Positions 1-9,492 of a DNA stretch of 64,000 nucleotides are shown in pieces. The DNA comes from PALSA-555 sp963731625 (GTDB lineage Bacteria > Actinomycetota > Acidimicrobiia > IMCC26256 > PALSA-555), in NCBI GenBank assembly GCA_963731625.1, contig CAVSWH010000004.1, positions 744,001 to 808,000 on the forward strand. The letters are read 5' to 3'. The notes beneath the pieces are model-generated. The model was not told the DNA's origin. It saw only the letters and a program-made list of their open reading frames with translations, and did no database searches. The position numbers were made by a program, and so were the translations under genes. Each line of letters begins with the position of its first letter. Position 1 is the stretch's first letter.

Positions 1-884
1 ACCGCACCGGCGGTGAGGCCCCGGACGAGCTGCTTCTGGAAGATGAGGAACAGGATCACGAGGGGCAAGAAGGCGATGACGACGCCGGCGAACGTGATGT
101 TCACGTTCTGGATGCTCGTGGCCCGCAGCTGACGCAGCCCGATCTGGACGGTGCGCAGGTGCTCGTCCTTGGTGACGAGCAGCGGCCAGAGGTACTGGTT
201 CCAGGCAGTGAGGAACGAGAACACGGTGAGGGCGGCGATCGCCGGGCGGGCAAGCGGCACCGCGACCCGCCAGAGGAAGCGCCAGTGCCCGTACCCGTCG
301 AGCTTCGCGGCATCGTCGAGGTCGCGGGGGATCCCGAGGAACGCCTGGCGCAGCAGGAAGATGCCGAGACCCCAGGCGAGGAACGGCGCGGCCAGCCCGA
401 GATAGGTGTTGTAGAGACCCAGGCTCACCGACGTGGTGAGGTTCTGCACGACGGTGACCTCGAACGGCACCATCAGCGACGCGAGCACGATGATGAAGAG
501 CGTGCGCTTGAACGGGAACTCGAGGAACGCGAACGCGTACCCAGCGAGGATGGACGTGAAGAGCTGCCCGCCGACGATGAGCACGGTGACCACCGCGCTG
601 TTGAACAGGTAGTGCCCGAAGTGGCCTTGCGTCCAGGCCTGCGAGTACGAGCTCCAATTCGGGTGGAGTGGGAACAGGACCGGGGGTCGCGCCGCGATCT
701 GGGCGGGTCGCAGCAGGGAGTTCACCACCGTGATGTAGATCGGGAAGAGCACGATCGCGGCGAGCACGGTCAGGACGAGGTAGCGGACCGCGATGCGCCA
801 CCGGCGCGACAGGTGCGGGCCGCGTGCCGTGGCGACGCCGGTCGTGACGGCCGGTGGGGTGAGGGTGGTGGCGTCGACGGTCAT
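1..884 (-). CDS. Carbohydrate ABC transporter permease, MalG/UgpE type (partial)
   Basis: Inner-membrane permease of a carbohydrate importer, second of two in this operon. The ATG at 884 overlaps the stop of the upstream permease (ATGA), so translation is coupled. About 294 codons are visible before the window ends. Hydrophobic segments alternate with short loops. The conserved cytoplasmic EAA loop (DDAAKLDGYG, about residue 188) that docks on the ATPase is present. The substrate cannot be told: no solute-binding protein is in view, and one may lie beyond the left edge. Family known; sugar specificity is inference. Confidence 0.9.
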   Translation of the reverse strand, partial: MTVDATTLTPPAVTTGVATARGPHLSRRWRIAVRYLVLTVLAAIVLFPIYITVVNSLLRPAQIAARPPVLFPLHPNWSSYSQAWTQGHFGHYLFNSAVVTVLIVGGQLFTSILAGYAFAFLEFPFKRTLFIIVLASLMVPFEVTVVQNLTTSVSLGLYNTYLGLAAPFLAWGLGIFLLRQAFLGIPRDLDDAAKLDGYGHWRFLWRVAVPLARPAIAALTVFSFLTAWNQYLWPLLVTKDEHLRTVQIGLRQLRATSIQNVNITFAGVVIAFLPLVILFLIFQKQLVRGLTAGA

Positions 885-1804
885 CGGGCGTAGTAGACGC
901 GCCGCTCGAGGAACCGCAGCTGGAGCAGCGTCAGCACGAGGGTGATGAGGAAGAGCGCGATGGAGAGGACCGCGGCGGTGCCGGGGTTCTGGTGGTCGTG
1001 GAGCTGGCTCACGATGAAGTACGTGAGCAGGTTCGTCTTGTTCTCGGGGCCGCCTTGCGTGAGCAGGTCGATCTGCCCGAACGTCTGGAAGGCGAAGATC
1101 GAGCCGACGATCCCCGCGAAGAAGATGGTGGGTGACAGCAGCGGGACGGTGACGCGCCAGAAGCGAGTCCAGGCGCTCGCGCCGTCGACCCGGGCGGCTT
1201 CGAGGATGTCGTCGGGGACGGCCTGCAGCCCGGCCGACATGAGGATGAAGCTGAACCCGAGGGTCTGCCAGATCGTGACGATGGCCACCGCGGGCAGCGC
1301 CCACGTCGGGTCGTCGAGGAACGGGGTGGTCGGGTTGATGCCGAGCGAGGGCAGCAGCCCGACCTGGGGGTTCAGCAACGTCCCGAAGATCACCGCGGCG
1401 ACCGCCACGGACGTCGCGACGGTGGAGGCGAAGATCGTCCGGTAGATCGCCATGCCCCGCAGGCGCTCGTTGGCGAGGACCGCGAGCACAAGCCCGAGGA
1501 GGATCGCGGTCGGGACGACCATGACCGTGAACAGCAAGGTCCGCAGGACGCTGCTGGCGAAGTCTGACGAGGTGAGCACCTCTCGGATCTGCTGGAAGCC
1601 GACGTACTTGCTCGGCAGTCCGGGGAACGGCGGATTGCGGTAGAGGGCGAGCTGGAAGTTCTTGGCGAACGGGAAGAAGACGAAGACCGCGAAGATGACG
1701 AGCGCGGGCGCGAGCAGGGCGAGGGCGAACGTCGCCTCTCGCCGTCGGCGCCGGCGCTTGGCGTCGACGACGGGCGCGGCTGGCGGCGTGTCCGTCGCGG
1801 TCAC
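881..1804 (-). CDS. Carbohydrate ABC transporter permease, MalF/UgpA type
   Basis: A 307-residue membrane permease forming the translocation channel with the next gene's product. After an Arg-rich cytoplasmic N-terminus (about residues 17-22) there are about six membrane spans, and near residue 200 the EAA loop (LEAARVDGAS) that contacts the ATPase. The GTG start at 1804 overlaps the ATPase stop codon (GTGA), and its own stop overlaps the next start. The three genes therefore form one coupled operon in the order ATPase, permease 1, permease 2. Length and motif order match the sugar-importer family. Confidence 0.92.
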   Translation of the reverse strand: MTATDTPPAAPVVDAKRRRRRREATFALALLAPALVIFAVFVFFPFAKNFQLALYRNPPFPGLPSKYVGFQQIREVLTSSDFASSVLRTLLFTVMVVPTAILLGLVLAVLANERLRGMAIYRTIFASTVATSVAVAAVIFGTLLNPQVGLLPSLGINPTTPFLDDPTWALPAVAIVTIWQTLGFSFILMSAGLQAVPDDILEAARVDGASAWTRFWRVTVPLLSPTIFFAGIVGSIFAFQTFGQIDLLTQGGPENKTNLLTYFIVSQLHDHQNPGTAAVLSIALFLITLVLTLLQLRFLERRVYYAR

Positions 1805-2886
1805 GTGACCCGCCGCCCCGACACGGGGTCGAAGAGGTGCAGCGTGCCGGGTCGGGCCGCGACGCGGACGACCTCACCGTCGCGCGGCGACGCGTCCTGG
1901 GCGCCCTGTCGGACGGTGACGAGCTGCCCGTCGTCCAGGCGGGTGACGAGGTGGCGCTCGTGGCCGAGCAATTCGACGAGCACCACCTTGGCGGTGATCG
2001 GTCCGGTGGCGTCGAGGTGGAGGTCCTCGGGTCGGACGCCGAGGACGGCACTCTCGAGGCTGGCCGCCCGCGCCACCCTCGCCAGGGGTGCCGGGAGCAC
2101 GAGCTGCACGCCGCCGCTCTCGAACGCCAGCAGGCGGCCGTCGCCGCGGATCCGACCCTCGATGGTGTTCATCGGGGGCGTGCCGATGAAGCGGGCGACG
2201 AACAGGTTGGCCGGAGAGTCGTAGACGGCCTGGGGGGTGTCGAGCTGCTGGAGGACCCCGGCGTCGAGCACGGCGATGCGGTGACCCATCGTCATCGCCT
2301 CAACCTGGTCGTGGGTGACGTAGAGGACGGTGGCGTGGAGGCGACGGTGCAGCTCGACGAGCTCGGCGCGGGTCTGCACCCGCAGCTTGGCGTCGAGGTT
2401 CGACAGCGGCTCGTCCATCAGGAACGCCGCGGGTTGGCGCACGACGGCGCGGGCGAGGGCCACGCGCTGGCGCTGCCCGCCGCTCAGCTGGCCGGGCTTG
2501 CGACCGAGGAGCCCGGTGAGGCCGACGAGGCGGGCCGCCTCGTCGACGAGGGGTTGACGCTCGGCGCGGGGCACGCCCCGGGCGCGCAGCGGGAACTCGA
2601 TGTTCCGCCCGACGGTCATGTGTGGGTACAGGGCGTAGGACTGGAAGACCATGGCCAGGTCCCGGTCCTTGGCCGGGATGTCGGTGACGACCCGGTCGCC
2701 GATCCGGACGGTGCCCGCCGTCGGCTCCTCGAGACCCGCGACGATGCGCAAGACGGTCGACTTGCCGCACCCGGAGGGGCCGAGGAGCACGAGCAGCTCC
2801 TCGTCGCGGGCTTCGAGCGTCAGGTCGTCGACGGCGACGACCTCGTCGAAGCGCTTCGTCACGCCTTCGAGTGCGATTCCGCTCAC
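1801..2886 (-). CDS. Sugar ABC transporter ATP-binding protein, UgpC/MsmK type
   Basis: A 361-residue ATPase that powers sugar import through the two downstream permeases. It has Walker A GPSGCGKST, signature LSGGQRQRVALA, Walker B LMDEPLSNLDA and switch THDQVEAMT, followed by a C-terminal TOBE-type region (about residues 240-361) typical of UgpC/MsmK/MalK. An open frame continues upstream, but I start at GTG 2886 because GAGGAG lies 7 bases before it and the protein begins like its family. UgpC-type ATPases often serve several sugar importers, so the substrate remains open. Confidence 0.93.
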   Translation of the reverse strand: MSGIALEGVTKRFDEVVAVDDLTLEARDEELLVLLGPSGCGKSTVLRIVAGLEEPTAGTVRIGDRVVTDIPAKDRDLAMVFQSYALYPHMTVGRNIEFPLRARGVPRAERQPLVDEAARLVGLTGLLGRKPGQLSGGQRQRVALARAVVRQPAAFLMDEPLSNLDAKLRVQTRAELVELHRRLHATVLYVTHDQVEAMTMGHRIAVLDAGVLQQLDTPQAVYDSPANLFVARFIGTPPMNTIEGRIRGDGRLLAFESGGVQLVLPAPLARVARAASLESAVLGVRPEDLHLDATGPITAKVVLVELLGHERHLVTRLDDGQLVTVRQGAQDASPRDGEVVRVAARPGTLHLFDPVSGRRVT

Positions 2887-2978
2887 GGCACCGGCTCCTC
2901 GCGTCACCCCCGCCGGGGCGGCGCGCAGCCTACGGGCCCGGTGCGCGGCGCGCCGGTGAACGGGAGCTGAACGGCCGC

Positions 2979-4667
2979 TCAGCGGCCGCGGAGGAACCAG
3001 CCCCGAGCGTCCCAGGAGCGCAGCGCGCCGAGCTCCTCGGCGGTCGGTTCGCCGAGCTCGGCGACGTTCGGGGCGACCGCGAGGTCCCACCCACAGGCGC
3101 CACGCGCGCGCGCCACGCGGTCGGCGAGCGGCTCGGGGCCGGCCGGCACGGCGGTGAGCACCAGATCGGCGTCCTCGCGGTCGCGGGCGAGCGTGCCGAG
3201 GTCGGTCACGAGCGCCCGGACGGCTCGCCCGGGCGAGGTGACGTACGCGCACGCGGCCGGCGTGCGCTCGGGGCTGAGCAGCGCGACGACCACGGACTCG
3301 GCGCACACCGACGCGACGTCGTTGCCCCCACCCGAGCCGACGAGGAACTTGCCATCGCCGAGGCGCGTCGAGTTGATGTTCCCGCGGCGGTCGACCTGCG
3401 CGCCGCCGAGGCACGCGAGCGTCGTCGTGCCGGTCCCGCCGACGAGCGCGCCCAGCACGAGTGAGGCGTCGCCGAGCATCGTCGAGCGCCAGAAGTTGCG
3501 GTGGTTCAGCACGAACGGATCGCCCGGCACAGGGTCATAGCCCCACAGGCCGATCTCCGCGGTCAGCTGCACGTCGCTGCCGGCGGCGCGCGCCTGCGCG
3601 ACACCGAGCCACGCCGCGAGGTTGGCCACCCCGGCGCCGGCGAGCACCGCGTTGGCGTCGAGGGCCCGCACCCGCGCCGCGAGGTGGCGGGCGCCCCACG
3701 TCGCGGCGAGCTCCCAGCGGTTCGGAGGCGCCTCGAGGTCCGGGGGGTGCGCCGCGACGTCGGCGTGCCAGGAATTGGGCGCGGCCTTCGCCCGCAGCGC
3801 GTCGACCCGGTCGCGTCCGAGGCGCTCGAGGTAGGCCGGCTGGTCCTCGACGTCGAGGACCCAGTGGTTGATCCACGCGTCGTAGTCGTCGCCACGCGTC
3901 GCGGTGCGCGCCTCGACCCAGAACTCGTAGTCCTCGCCGTAGCCGTCGGCGGGCAGCCCGCCGGTGAAGCACCCGCCGGGATGCGCGCCGAGCTCGGCTT
4001 CACACACGGCGAGCACGCGGTGGGCGGGCAGCTGCACGAGGTCGGCCCACGGTCGCAGATCGTCGACGACGCGCTCGACGGTGACGATGGCGCCCCGACG
4101 CGCCGCGAGGGCGCCCCACACCCCCTCGAGCCCGGGCGGGTGCAGGGCGACGTTGCCCTCGCGGTCGGCGACCGGGGCGTGGAGCAGGGCGACGTCGGGC
4201 TGCAGCGCGGCGACGAGGCCGACCTCGCCGTAGGGCGTCGCGACGCGCGCGTACGCGTCGTTGTCCGCCATCGACGACCCGACGACCGAGCGGGTCGTCA
4301 CGGCCGGGAGCCCGCGGGCGGCAGCCTCGAGCCGCTGCGCGAACGTCAGGAACGACCAGTGCTCGACCTCGACGTCGCCCGCCTCGTAGGCCCGGGCGAA
4401 GTTGGGGTTCGGCGTGAAGTTCGGGAAGGTGTCACCCGAGTAGCCGGTGACGACGCGGCGCACGAGCCCGCCACGGAAGAAGAGCGCGCCGAGGCTCGAC
4501 AGGCTGAGCATGTGCAGCGTGAAGCCGGGGTCACGGCCCCACCACTGGCGGACGACCTCCCGCGCCGCGGCGCTCCAGCGCGTGTGGCCGACGAGCAGGT
4601 GCAGCGCGTCGCCGGCGTGGACGTGGGTGGCGACGGCGTCGGCCAGCGACGTGCGGCGGTCCGCCAC
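2979..4667 (-). CDS. Class I CoA-transferase, fused alpha and beta halves
   Basis: A 562-residue protein that should move CoA between carboxylic acids. Two consecutive CoA-transferase family I domains are visible: an alpha-like half (about 1-290, glycine-rich stretches around GSSMADND) and a beta-like half (about 300-562). LTAEIGLWGY in the second half is the likely site of the catalytic glutamate. In many actinobacteria the two halves are separate genes, as in the steroid-ring IpdA/IpdB pair; here they are one chain. The GTG start at 4667 lies 6 bases after the acyl-CoA dehydrogenase stop, so the two are co-transcribed and probably act in one degradation route. Confidence 0.85.
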   Translation of the reverse strand: MADRRTSLADAVATHVHAGDALHLLVGHTRWSAAAREVVRQWWGRDPGFTLHMLSLSSLGALFFRGGLVRRVVTGYSGDTFPNFTPNPNFARAYEAGDVEVEHWSFLTFAQRLEAAARGLPAVTTRSVVGSSMADNDAYARVATPYGEVGLVAALQPDVALLHAPVADREGNVALHPPGLEGVWGALAARRGAIVTVERVVDDLRPWADLVQLPAHRVLAVCEAELGAHPGGCFTGGLPADGYGEDYEFWVEARTATRGDDYDAWINHWVLDVEDQPAYLERLGRDRVDALRAKAAPNSWHADVAAHPPDLEAPPNRWELAATWGARHLAARVRALDANAVLAGAGVANLAAWLGVAQARAAGSDVQLTAEIGLWGYDPVPGDPFVLNHRNFWRSTMLGDASLVLGALVGGTGTTTLACLGGAQVDRRGNINSTRLGDGKFLVGSGGGNDVASVCAESVVVALLSPERTPAACAYVTSPGRAVRALVTDLGTLARDREDADLVLTAVPAGPEPLADRVARARGACGWDLAVAPNVAELGEPTAEELGALRSWDARGWFLRGR

Positions 4668-4672
4668 CCGCC

Positions 4673-5767
4673 CTAGGCCGGCTCGAGGACGAGGTCGGCG
4701 AGCCGGCGTCGCTGCCAGCCCTGGTAGCCGAGGAGCACGTCGTTCTGCTTCGCGCGCTTGTAGTACCAGTGCGCGTCGCACTCCCAGGTGAAGCCCACCC
4801 CGCCGTGGATCTGGATGTCCTCGCTCGTCACGAAGATCGCGGCCTCCGCGGCGTAGCCCTTCGCCATCGCCGCGGCGTGCGCCCGATCCGGCTGCTCGGC
4901 GTCGGACGTCCACGCGGCGTAGTGGGTGCCCACCCGCGCGAGCTCGAGGCGGTGCAGCATGTCGACCGCCTTGTGGCGGATCGCCTGGAACGTGGCGATC
5001 GGCCGGTCGAACTGCACGCGCGCCTTCGCGTACTCGACGCCCAGGTCGAGCGCGGCCTCGGAGGCGCCGACCAGCTCGGCGGCGAGCATCACGCCGGCGT
5101 CGTCGACGACGCGTCGCCAGTGCGGCGTGTGGTCCCCCGGCGACCCGATGCGCTCGGCGGGCGTCTCGGCGAGGACCAGGCGCGCCGCCTTGCGGGTCGG
5201 GTCGAGGGTGGGCACGGGCTCCGCGTCGGGTGACTGGAGCAGGAACGAGCCGAGGCCCTCCTCGGTGCGGGCGACGACGATCACCCAGTCGGCGGTGTGG
5301 CCATCGAGCACGATCGGCTTCTGGCCGGTCAGCACCCAGGTCGCGCCCTTTCGGCGCGCGCGGGTGCGGACCCGGTCGACGGGGTCGTCGTGGCCCGCCT
5401 CGTCGAGCCCGACGCTGCCTCGCAGCGCACCGGAGGCCAGCCCACCGAGGAGATCGTCGGCGCCGATGCGGCGCGCCGCGAGCGTGGCGAGCACCGCCGA
5501 GGAGAAGAACGGGCCGGGGAACGGCACGCGGCCCATCTCCTCCATCACGACGGTCAGGTCGACGAGTCCGAGTCCCAGCCCGCCATGCGCCTCGGGGATG
5601 AGCAGGCCGGGCCACCCGAGCCCGGCGAGCTCGCTCCAGACCTCGTCGGTGAAGCCCCGCGTGTCTTCGGCCATGGCGCGCACGTACGCCGTCGGTGCGC
5701 GGTCGCGAAGGAACGCGCGCACCGCGTCACGCAGCGCCTCTTGGTCGTCGTTGAACGTGAAGTCCAC
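4673..5767 (-). CDS. Acyl-CoA dehydrogenase
   Basis: A 364-residue flavoprotein expected to introduce a double bond at the alpha-beta position of an acyl-CoA. It has the N-terminal helical domain (FTFNDDQEALRDAVRAF), a middle beta domain and the C-terminal helical domain ending in the HGGVGFTWECDAH segment. I do not see the usual C-terminal YEGT-type catalytic glutamate motif, so it could be the partner subunit of a heteromeric enzyme. GTG 5767 is chosen because the family N-terminus begins there and a GGGGGA stretch precedes it. It is followed directly by the CoA-transferase gene. Confidence 0.88.
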   Translation of the reverse strand: MDFTFNDDQEALRDAVRAFLRDRAPTAYVRAMAEDTRGFTDEVWSELAGLGWPGLLIPEAHGGLGLGLVDLTVVMEEMGRVPFPGPFFSSAVLATLAARRIGADDLLGGLASGALRGSVGLDEAGHDDPVDRVRTRARRKGATWVLTGQKPIVLDGHTADWVIVVARTEEGLGSFLLQSPDAEPVPTLDPTRKAARLVLAETPAERIGSPGDHTPHWRRVVDDAGVMLAAELVGASEAALDLGVEYAKARVQFDRPIATFQAIRHKAVDMLHRLELARVGTHYAAWTSDAEQPDRAHAAAMAKGYAAEAAIFVTSEDIQIHGGVGFTWECDAHWYYKRAKQNDVLLGYQGWQRRRLADLVLEPA

Positions 5768-5953
5768 GGGTCCCCCGGTGACCGCGGCCCCGCCCGCCCC
5801 AAGGGCGCCGGCCGAATCTGGCGCCGACGTTAGTCTCGGGCCGGCGCGACCGCCTATCGTCTCCGCATTCCCGACCCGCGAGAGCTGCAGTTCGCGTCGC
5901 CCGAACGCACGGCGCCGCCTGGTGCCCGGCCGCGGCGCGGGCCCGACTCTAGG

Positions 5954-6553
5954 GTGAAGGGCGTGGTCGCGCCGCCGCCTGGGGTCCGTCGACCACCGCC
6001 CCCGGGCATGCGCCCGCGTCCGATGCCGCCGGGCGCGCGACCGCCCGGCCCGCGCCGCCCGATGCCGACCTACGGGGCACCGCGTCGGCATCGCGGTCGC
6101 CTGCCGATCGTGCTGCTTCTCCTGGCGAGCCTGGCCGTCGGCGCCTACTTCCTCGTCGGGCGCCACACCGGCTCGGGCTCCGGCAGCTCGCAGGGCTTCG
6201 TCGCGACGTCACAGAACCTCGTCACCGCGGCAGACAACGTGCCGCTGGCCGCCGAGAAGGTGCAGCGCTTCCTCGAGCTCCACACCTTCGACCGCGACGC
6301 GCTGAAGTACATCGGCGAGATGCAGGTCTACCTCGACCAGCTCGAGAGCATCGCCAAGCAGTCGACGGGCAATCAGCGCCAGATCGCGGACGCACAGGTC
6401 ACCGCGGCGAAGCAGGCCATCACCGCGGCGACCCAGTTCCGCCAGGCGGTCGCGTTCACGTACAAGCTGAGCGGCGCGAACACCGCCCAGCAGACCCTCG
6501 ACCTCGCGCTCGCGGGAATCGAGCACAACATCAAGGCCTGGAACCAAACATGA
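5954..6553 (+). CDS. Proline-rich single-pass membrane protein, unknown function
   Basis: A 199-residue protein of no family I recognise. The first 45 residues are rich in Pro and Arg. One membrane span (LPIVLLLLASLAVGAYFLV, about residues 50-68) follows, then a Ser/Gly linker and a 120-residue helical, alanine- and glutamine-rich outer domain. The layout suggests an anchored extracytoplasmic domain with a short cytoplasmic tail. GTG 5954 is used; GTG 5963 is an alternative. It lies 34 bases before an acyl-CoA dehydrogenase gene on the same strand, but no functional link is evident. Confidence 0.7.
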   Translation: MKGVVAPPPGVRRPPPPGMRPRPMPPGARPPGPRRPMPTYGAPRRHRGRLPIVLLLLASLAVGAYFLVGRHTGSGSGSSQGFVATSQNLVTAADNVPLAAEKVQRFLELHTFDRDALKYIGEMQVYLDQLESIAKQSTGNQRQIADAQVTAAKQAITAATQFRQAVAFTYKLSGANTAQQTLDLALAGIEHNIKAWNQT

Positions 6554-6587
6554 TCCTCCAGCCCGTCCCGGCGAGCGCGTAGCGGCG

Positions 6588-7799
6588 ATGGACTTCTCCG
6601 ACACACCCGAAGACGAGGCGTTCCGCGACGAGCTGCGCGGCTGGCTCGACGTCAACCTGCCGAAGTTCCTGGCCGACTGGGGCGGCGACGAGGACCCGGG
6701 CGGCGGCCGCCTCGCCGGCGGTGTCGCCCGCACCCAGGAGCGCCGCAAGGACTGGCAGCGCCGGCTGAACGAGGGCCGGTGGGCGGCGATCAACTGGCCG
6801 ACGTCCTGGGGCGGCCGGGAGGCCACACCGGTCCAGAACGTCATCTACTCCGAGGAGATGGGGCGGGTCCGGGCCCCGGGCATCTACAACGCCAACGGCA
6901 TCTGGCAGATCGGCCCGATGATCATCCAGTGGGGCACCGACGCACAGCAGCAGCGCTGGCTGCCCGGGATCCTCAGCGCCGACGAGCACTGGTGCCAGGG
7001 CTTCAGCGAGCCCCAGGCGGGCTCGGACCTGGCGAACCTGCGCACGACCGCGGTGCGCGACGGGGACGAGTACGTCGTGAACGGTCAGAAGATCTGGATC
7101 TCGACGGCGCATCTCGCCCAGTGGGGCCTGTTCCTGTTCCGGACCGACCCGCAGGCGATCGAGCGTGGCGCGAAGCACGAGGGCATCACCGCGTTCATCG
7201 TCGACATGGCCACGCCGGGCATCGAGTGCCGCCCGATCCGCGACATCGTCGGCGACGAGATGTTCAACGAGGTGTGGTTCACGGACGTGCGGATCCCCGC
7301 GGACTGCCGGCTCGGCGAGGAGAGCGCCGGGTGGCAGGTGGCGATGGGGACGCTCGGGCGCGAGCGCGTCGGGACCGCCGGGCTGGCGATCACGATGGCC
7401 GCCGACCTGCGGGCGATGATCTCGGCCGCCCGGGCCGTGAACCCTGAGGCGCTCGAGGACCCCGAGATCCGCGAGCGGATCGCCCGCGCGCACACCGACA
7501 TCGAGTTCACGAAGCTGCTCAACTACCGGGCGCTCACCAAGATCATCAAGGGTCAGAAGAACTGGCCCGAGGTGCCGCTCGCCAAGCTGCAGTGGAGCCA
7601 CCTGGCCCAGACGCTCGCCGAGCTTGCCGTCGACCTGCTCGGCCCCAACGGCCTGCTGGCGCGCGGCGGTCCCGACGCCGTCGACGGGGGGTCGTGGACC
7701 CGCCTCTACAGCTTCCAGCGGTACACCTCGATCGGCGCGGGCGCGACCGAGGTGCAGAAGAACATCATCGCCGACCGGGCGCTGCTGCCCCGCCGGTGA
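6588..7799 (+). CDS. Acyl-CoA dehydrogenase (FadE-like)
   Basis: A 403-residue acyl-CoA dehydrogenase. The N-terminal domain starts DFSDTPEDEAFRDELR. The FAD-contacting segment is GFSEPQAGSDLANLRT, and the C-terminal segment GAGATEVQKNIIADR matches the family's GGTSEIQ-type end. It should act on medium, long or branched acyl-CoA and feed electrons to an electron-transfer flavoprotein; an EtfBA fusion gene lies 3 kb downstream. ATG 6588 starts 34 bases after the preceding gene. Length and motif order are normal. Confidence 0.92.
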   Translation: MDFSDTPEDEAFRDELRGWLDVNLPKFLADWGGDEDPGGGRLAGGVARTQERRKDWQRRLNEGRWAAINWPTSWGGREATPVQNVIYSEEMGRVRAPGIYNANGIWQIGPMIIQWGTDAQQQRWLPGILSADEHWCQGFSEPQAGSDLANLRTTAVRDGDEYVVNGQKIWISTAHLAQWGLFLFRTDPQAIERGAKHEGITAFIVDMATPGIECRPIRDIVGDEMFNEVWFTDVRIPADCRLGEESAGWQVAMGTLGRERVGTAGLAITMAADLRAMISAARAVNPEALEDPEIRERIARAHTDIEFTKLLNYRALTKIIKGQKNWPEVPLAKLQWSHLAQTLAELAVDLLGPNGLLARGGPDAVDGGSWTRLYSFQRYTSIGAGATEVQKNIIADRALLPRR

Positions 7800-7836
7800 C
7801 GCCGCGGCAGGGCCACCCCCGCGCCGCGGCGCGGGC

Positions 7837-8703
7837 ATGCGACTCGGTATCGTCACCCCGGTCCTGACGCGCCTGCCGCGGGCGCACGCCCACTGGGAGG
7901 CCGAGGCGGGCATCGCCGAGGTCGAGCGGGTGGTCGTCGCCGCCGAGCGGCTCGGGTACGACTTCGCCACGTGCAGCGAGCACGTCGCCATTCCTCAGGA
8001 CGTCGCGGCGACGCGGGGCGCGACGTACTGGGACCCGCTCGCCACGTTTGGGTACCTGGCGGCGCGTACCACGACGATCCGCCTCGCCACCTTCGTGCTC
8101 GTGCTCGGCTACCACCACCCGCTGGCGATCGCCAAGCGCTACGGCACGCTCGACCGCATCTGCGGCGGGCGGCTCATCCTCGGCGTCGGCGTCGGCTCGC
8201 TCGAGGAGGAGTTCGCGCTGCTCGGCGCACCCTTCCCCGGGCGCGGCGAGCAGGGCGACGACGCGATGCGCGCGCTGCGGGCCGCGTTCGGCGACCCGAC
8301 GCCGCGCTACGAGGGCAGCCACTACCGCTTCGAGGACTTCGTCGTGGACCCCTGCGGTGTGCAGCGCGACGTCCCGCTCTGGGTCGGGGGCCGCACGGGC
8401 CGATCGCTGCGTCGCGCCGTCGGCCTCGCCGACGGGTGGGCACCGTTCGCACTCCGGCCCGACGAGGTCGCCGGACTGCTCAACGCGGCGCGTGACACCG
8501 AGGCGTGGGCCCAGCGCAGCGCCGCGCTCGACGTGGTGCTGCAGCCCGCGCCGCCGCTCGACCCCATCGACGCGCCCGGCCCGACCCAGGAGACCCTGGC
8601 CACCCACCGAGACGCCGGCGCGACCGCGCTCGCGCTCCAATTCCGTCACCGCTCGCCCGACCACTACCTCGAGCAGCTCGAGGCGCTGCAGACCCTCGAC
8701 TAG
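7837..8703 (+). CDS. LLM-class (luciferase-like, probably F420-dependent) oxidoreductase
   Basis: A 288-residue TIM-barrel flavin or F420 oxidoreductase. It begins MRLGIVTPVLTR and contains CSEHVAIP, VLVLGYHHPLAIAK, GRLILGVGVGSLEEEF and PLWVGGRTGRSLRRA, all standard landmarks of the luciferase-like monooxygenase family. Actinobacterial members usually use F420 or FMN; the cofactor and substrate cannot be read here. ATG 7837 lies 37 bases after the acyl-CoA dehydrogenase stop, so co-transcription is likely. Its stop codon overlaps the convergent aldose epimerase gene by 4 bases. Confidence 0.88.
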   Translation: MRLGIVTPVLTRLPRAHAHWEAEAGIAEVERVVVAAERLGYDFATCSEHVAIPQDVAATRGATYWDPLATFGYLAARTTTIRLATFVLVLGYHHPLAIAKRYGTLDRICGGRLILGVGVGSLEEEFALLGAPFPGRGEQGDDAMRALRAAFGDPTPRYEGSHYRFEDFVVDPCGVQRDVPLWVGGRTGRSLRRAVGLADGWAPFALRPDEVAGLLNAARDTEAWAQRSAALDVVLQPAPPLDPIDAPGPTQETLATHRDAGATALALQFRHRSPDHYLEQLEALQTLD

Positions 8704-9491
8704 GTCCAGGCGAGGCGGGCGTGCACCACCAGCGGCGCACCGGGGGTCACAACCGTCGCGACGCCGAGGTTCACCGCGTCGGGCGGACCGGACTGCGGCT
8801 CCACACAGATGGCGTGCTCCGGCTCCGTGAACACGACGACGCAGCCGCAGTCCGACTCGAGCCGCACGGCGTGCGTGTCGGGCCACGTCAGCACGGCGAC
8901 CGGGTCGCCGAGGTCGGTGAAGCAGTCGTCCCAGGGCGGCGCGTGCACCGGCGTGAGCTCGCCCGTCGGGATGTCCTCGTCGTCACGGGCGTACATCAGA
9001 TCGGCGTGCAACTCGACCTCGAGCGGGGCGGCGCTGACCTTCGGGGTGCGGTACCACCACGGGTGCCACCCGCACGTGACGGGCATCGGCACCTCGGCGG
9101 CGTGCACCTCCATCGTCAGAGCGAGCGCGCCCGCGCTCAGCGCGGCGTGCTGGACGACGCGACCACCGAACGGCCACGGCGCGTCGAGCGCCACGCCGAG
9201 CGTCGCCTGCGCGCGCGCCGCCGACTCGATACGCCAGCGGCGGTCGCGGACGATGCCGTGGATGGCGTGCGGCGGCTGGTTGCACGGCATCTGGTAGTCG
9301 ACCCCGTCGAAGCGGAACTGGCCGTGGCGGATGCGGCCGGCCCACGGGGCCATCGGGAACGCCCCGTAGTGGTGATCGTCGACCTCGGGCGGGACGAGCA
9401 GGTCGAGCCCGTCGACTTGCAGCCGCTCGAGCCGTCCCCCGTGCTGCTCGTCGAGCACGGCGCGTGCCGCGCCGGCATGCAGCTCGACCAA
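8700..9491 (-). CDS. Aldose 1-epimerase family protein
   Basis: A galactose-mutarotase-like protein of about 263 residues that should interconvert sugar anomers. Family landmarks are HGGRLERLQVDG, PMAPWAGRIRHGQF (substrate-binding Arg), HAIHGIVRDRRW (His), TCGWHPWWYR (second His) and CVEPQSGPPDAV (catalytic Glu). The start is uncertain. A TTG at 9491, just past the thiolase stop, gives a typical family N-terminus; a GTG at 9536 would add 15 residues inside the thiolase gene. It follows the thiolase gene on the same strand without a gap. Confidence 0.85.
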   Translation of the reverse strand: MVELHAGAARAVLDEQHGGRLERLQVDGLDLLVPPEVDDHHYGAFPMAPWAGRIRHGQFRFDGVDYQMPCNQPPHAIHGIVRDRRWRIESAARAQATLGVALDAPWPFGGRVVQHAALSAGALALTMEVHAAEVPMPVTCGWHPWWYRTPKVSAAPLEVELHADLMYARDDEDIPTGELTPVHAPPWDDCFTDLGDPVAVLTWPDTHAVRLESDCGCVVVFTEPEHAICVEPQSGPPDAVNLGVATVVTPGAPLVVHARLAWT

Positions 9492-9492
9492 C

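Noticed and set aside
6531..7991. A 486-codon minus-strand frame opposite an acyl-CoA dehydrogenase
   Set aside because: Antisense shadow of a well-conserved gene; low-complexity composition and no motif.
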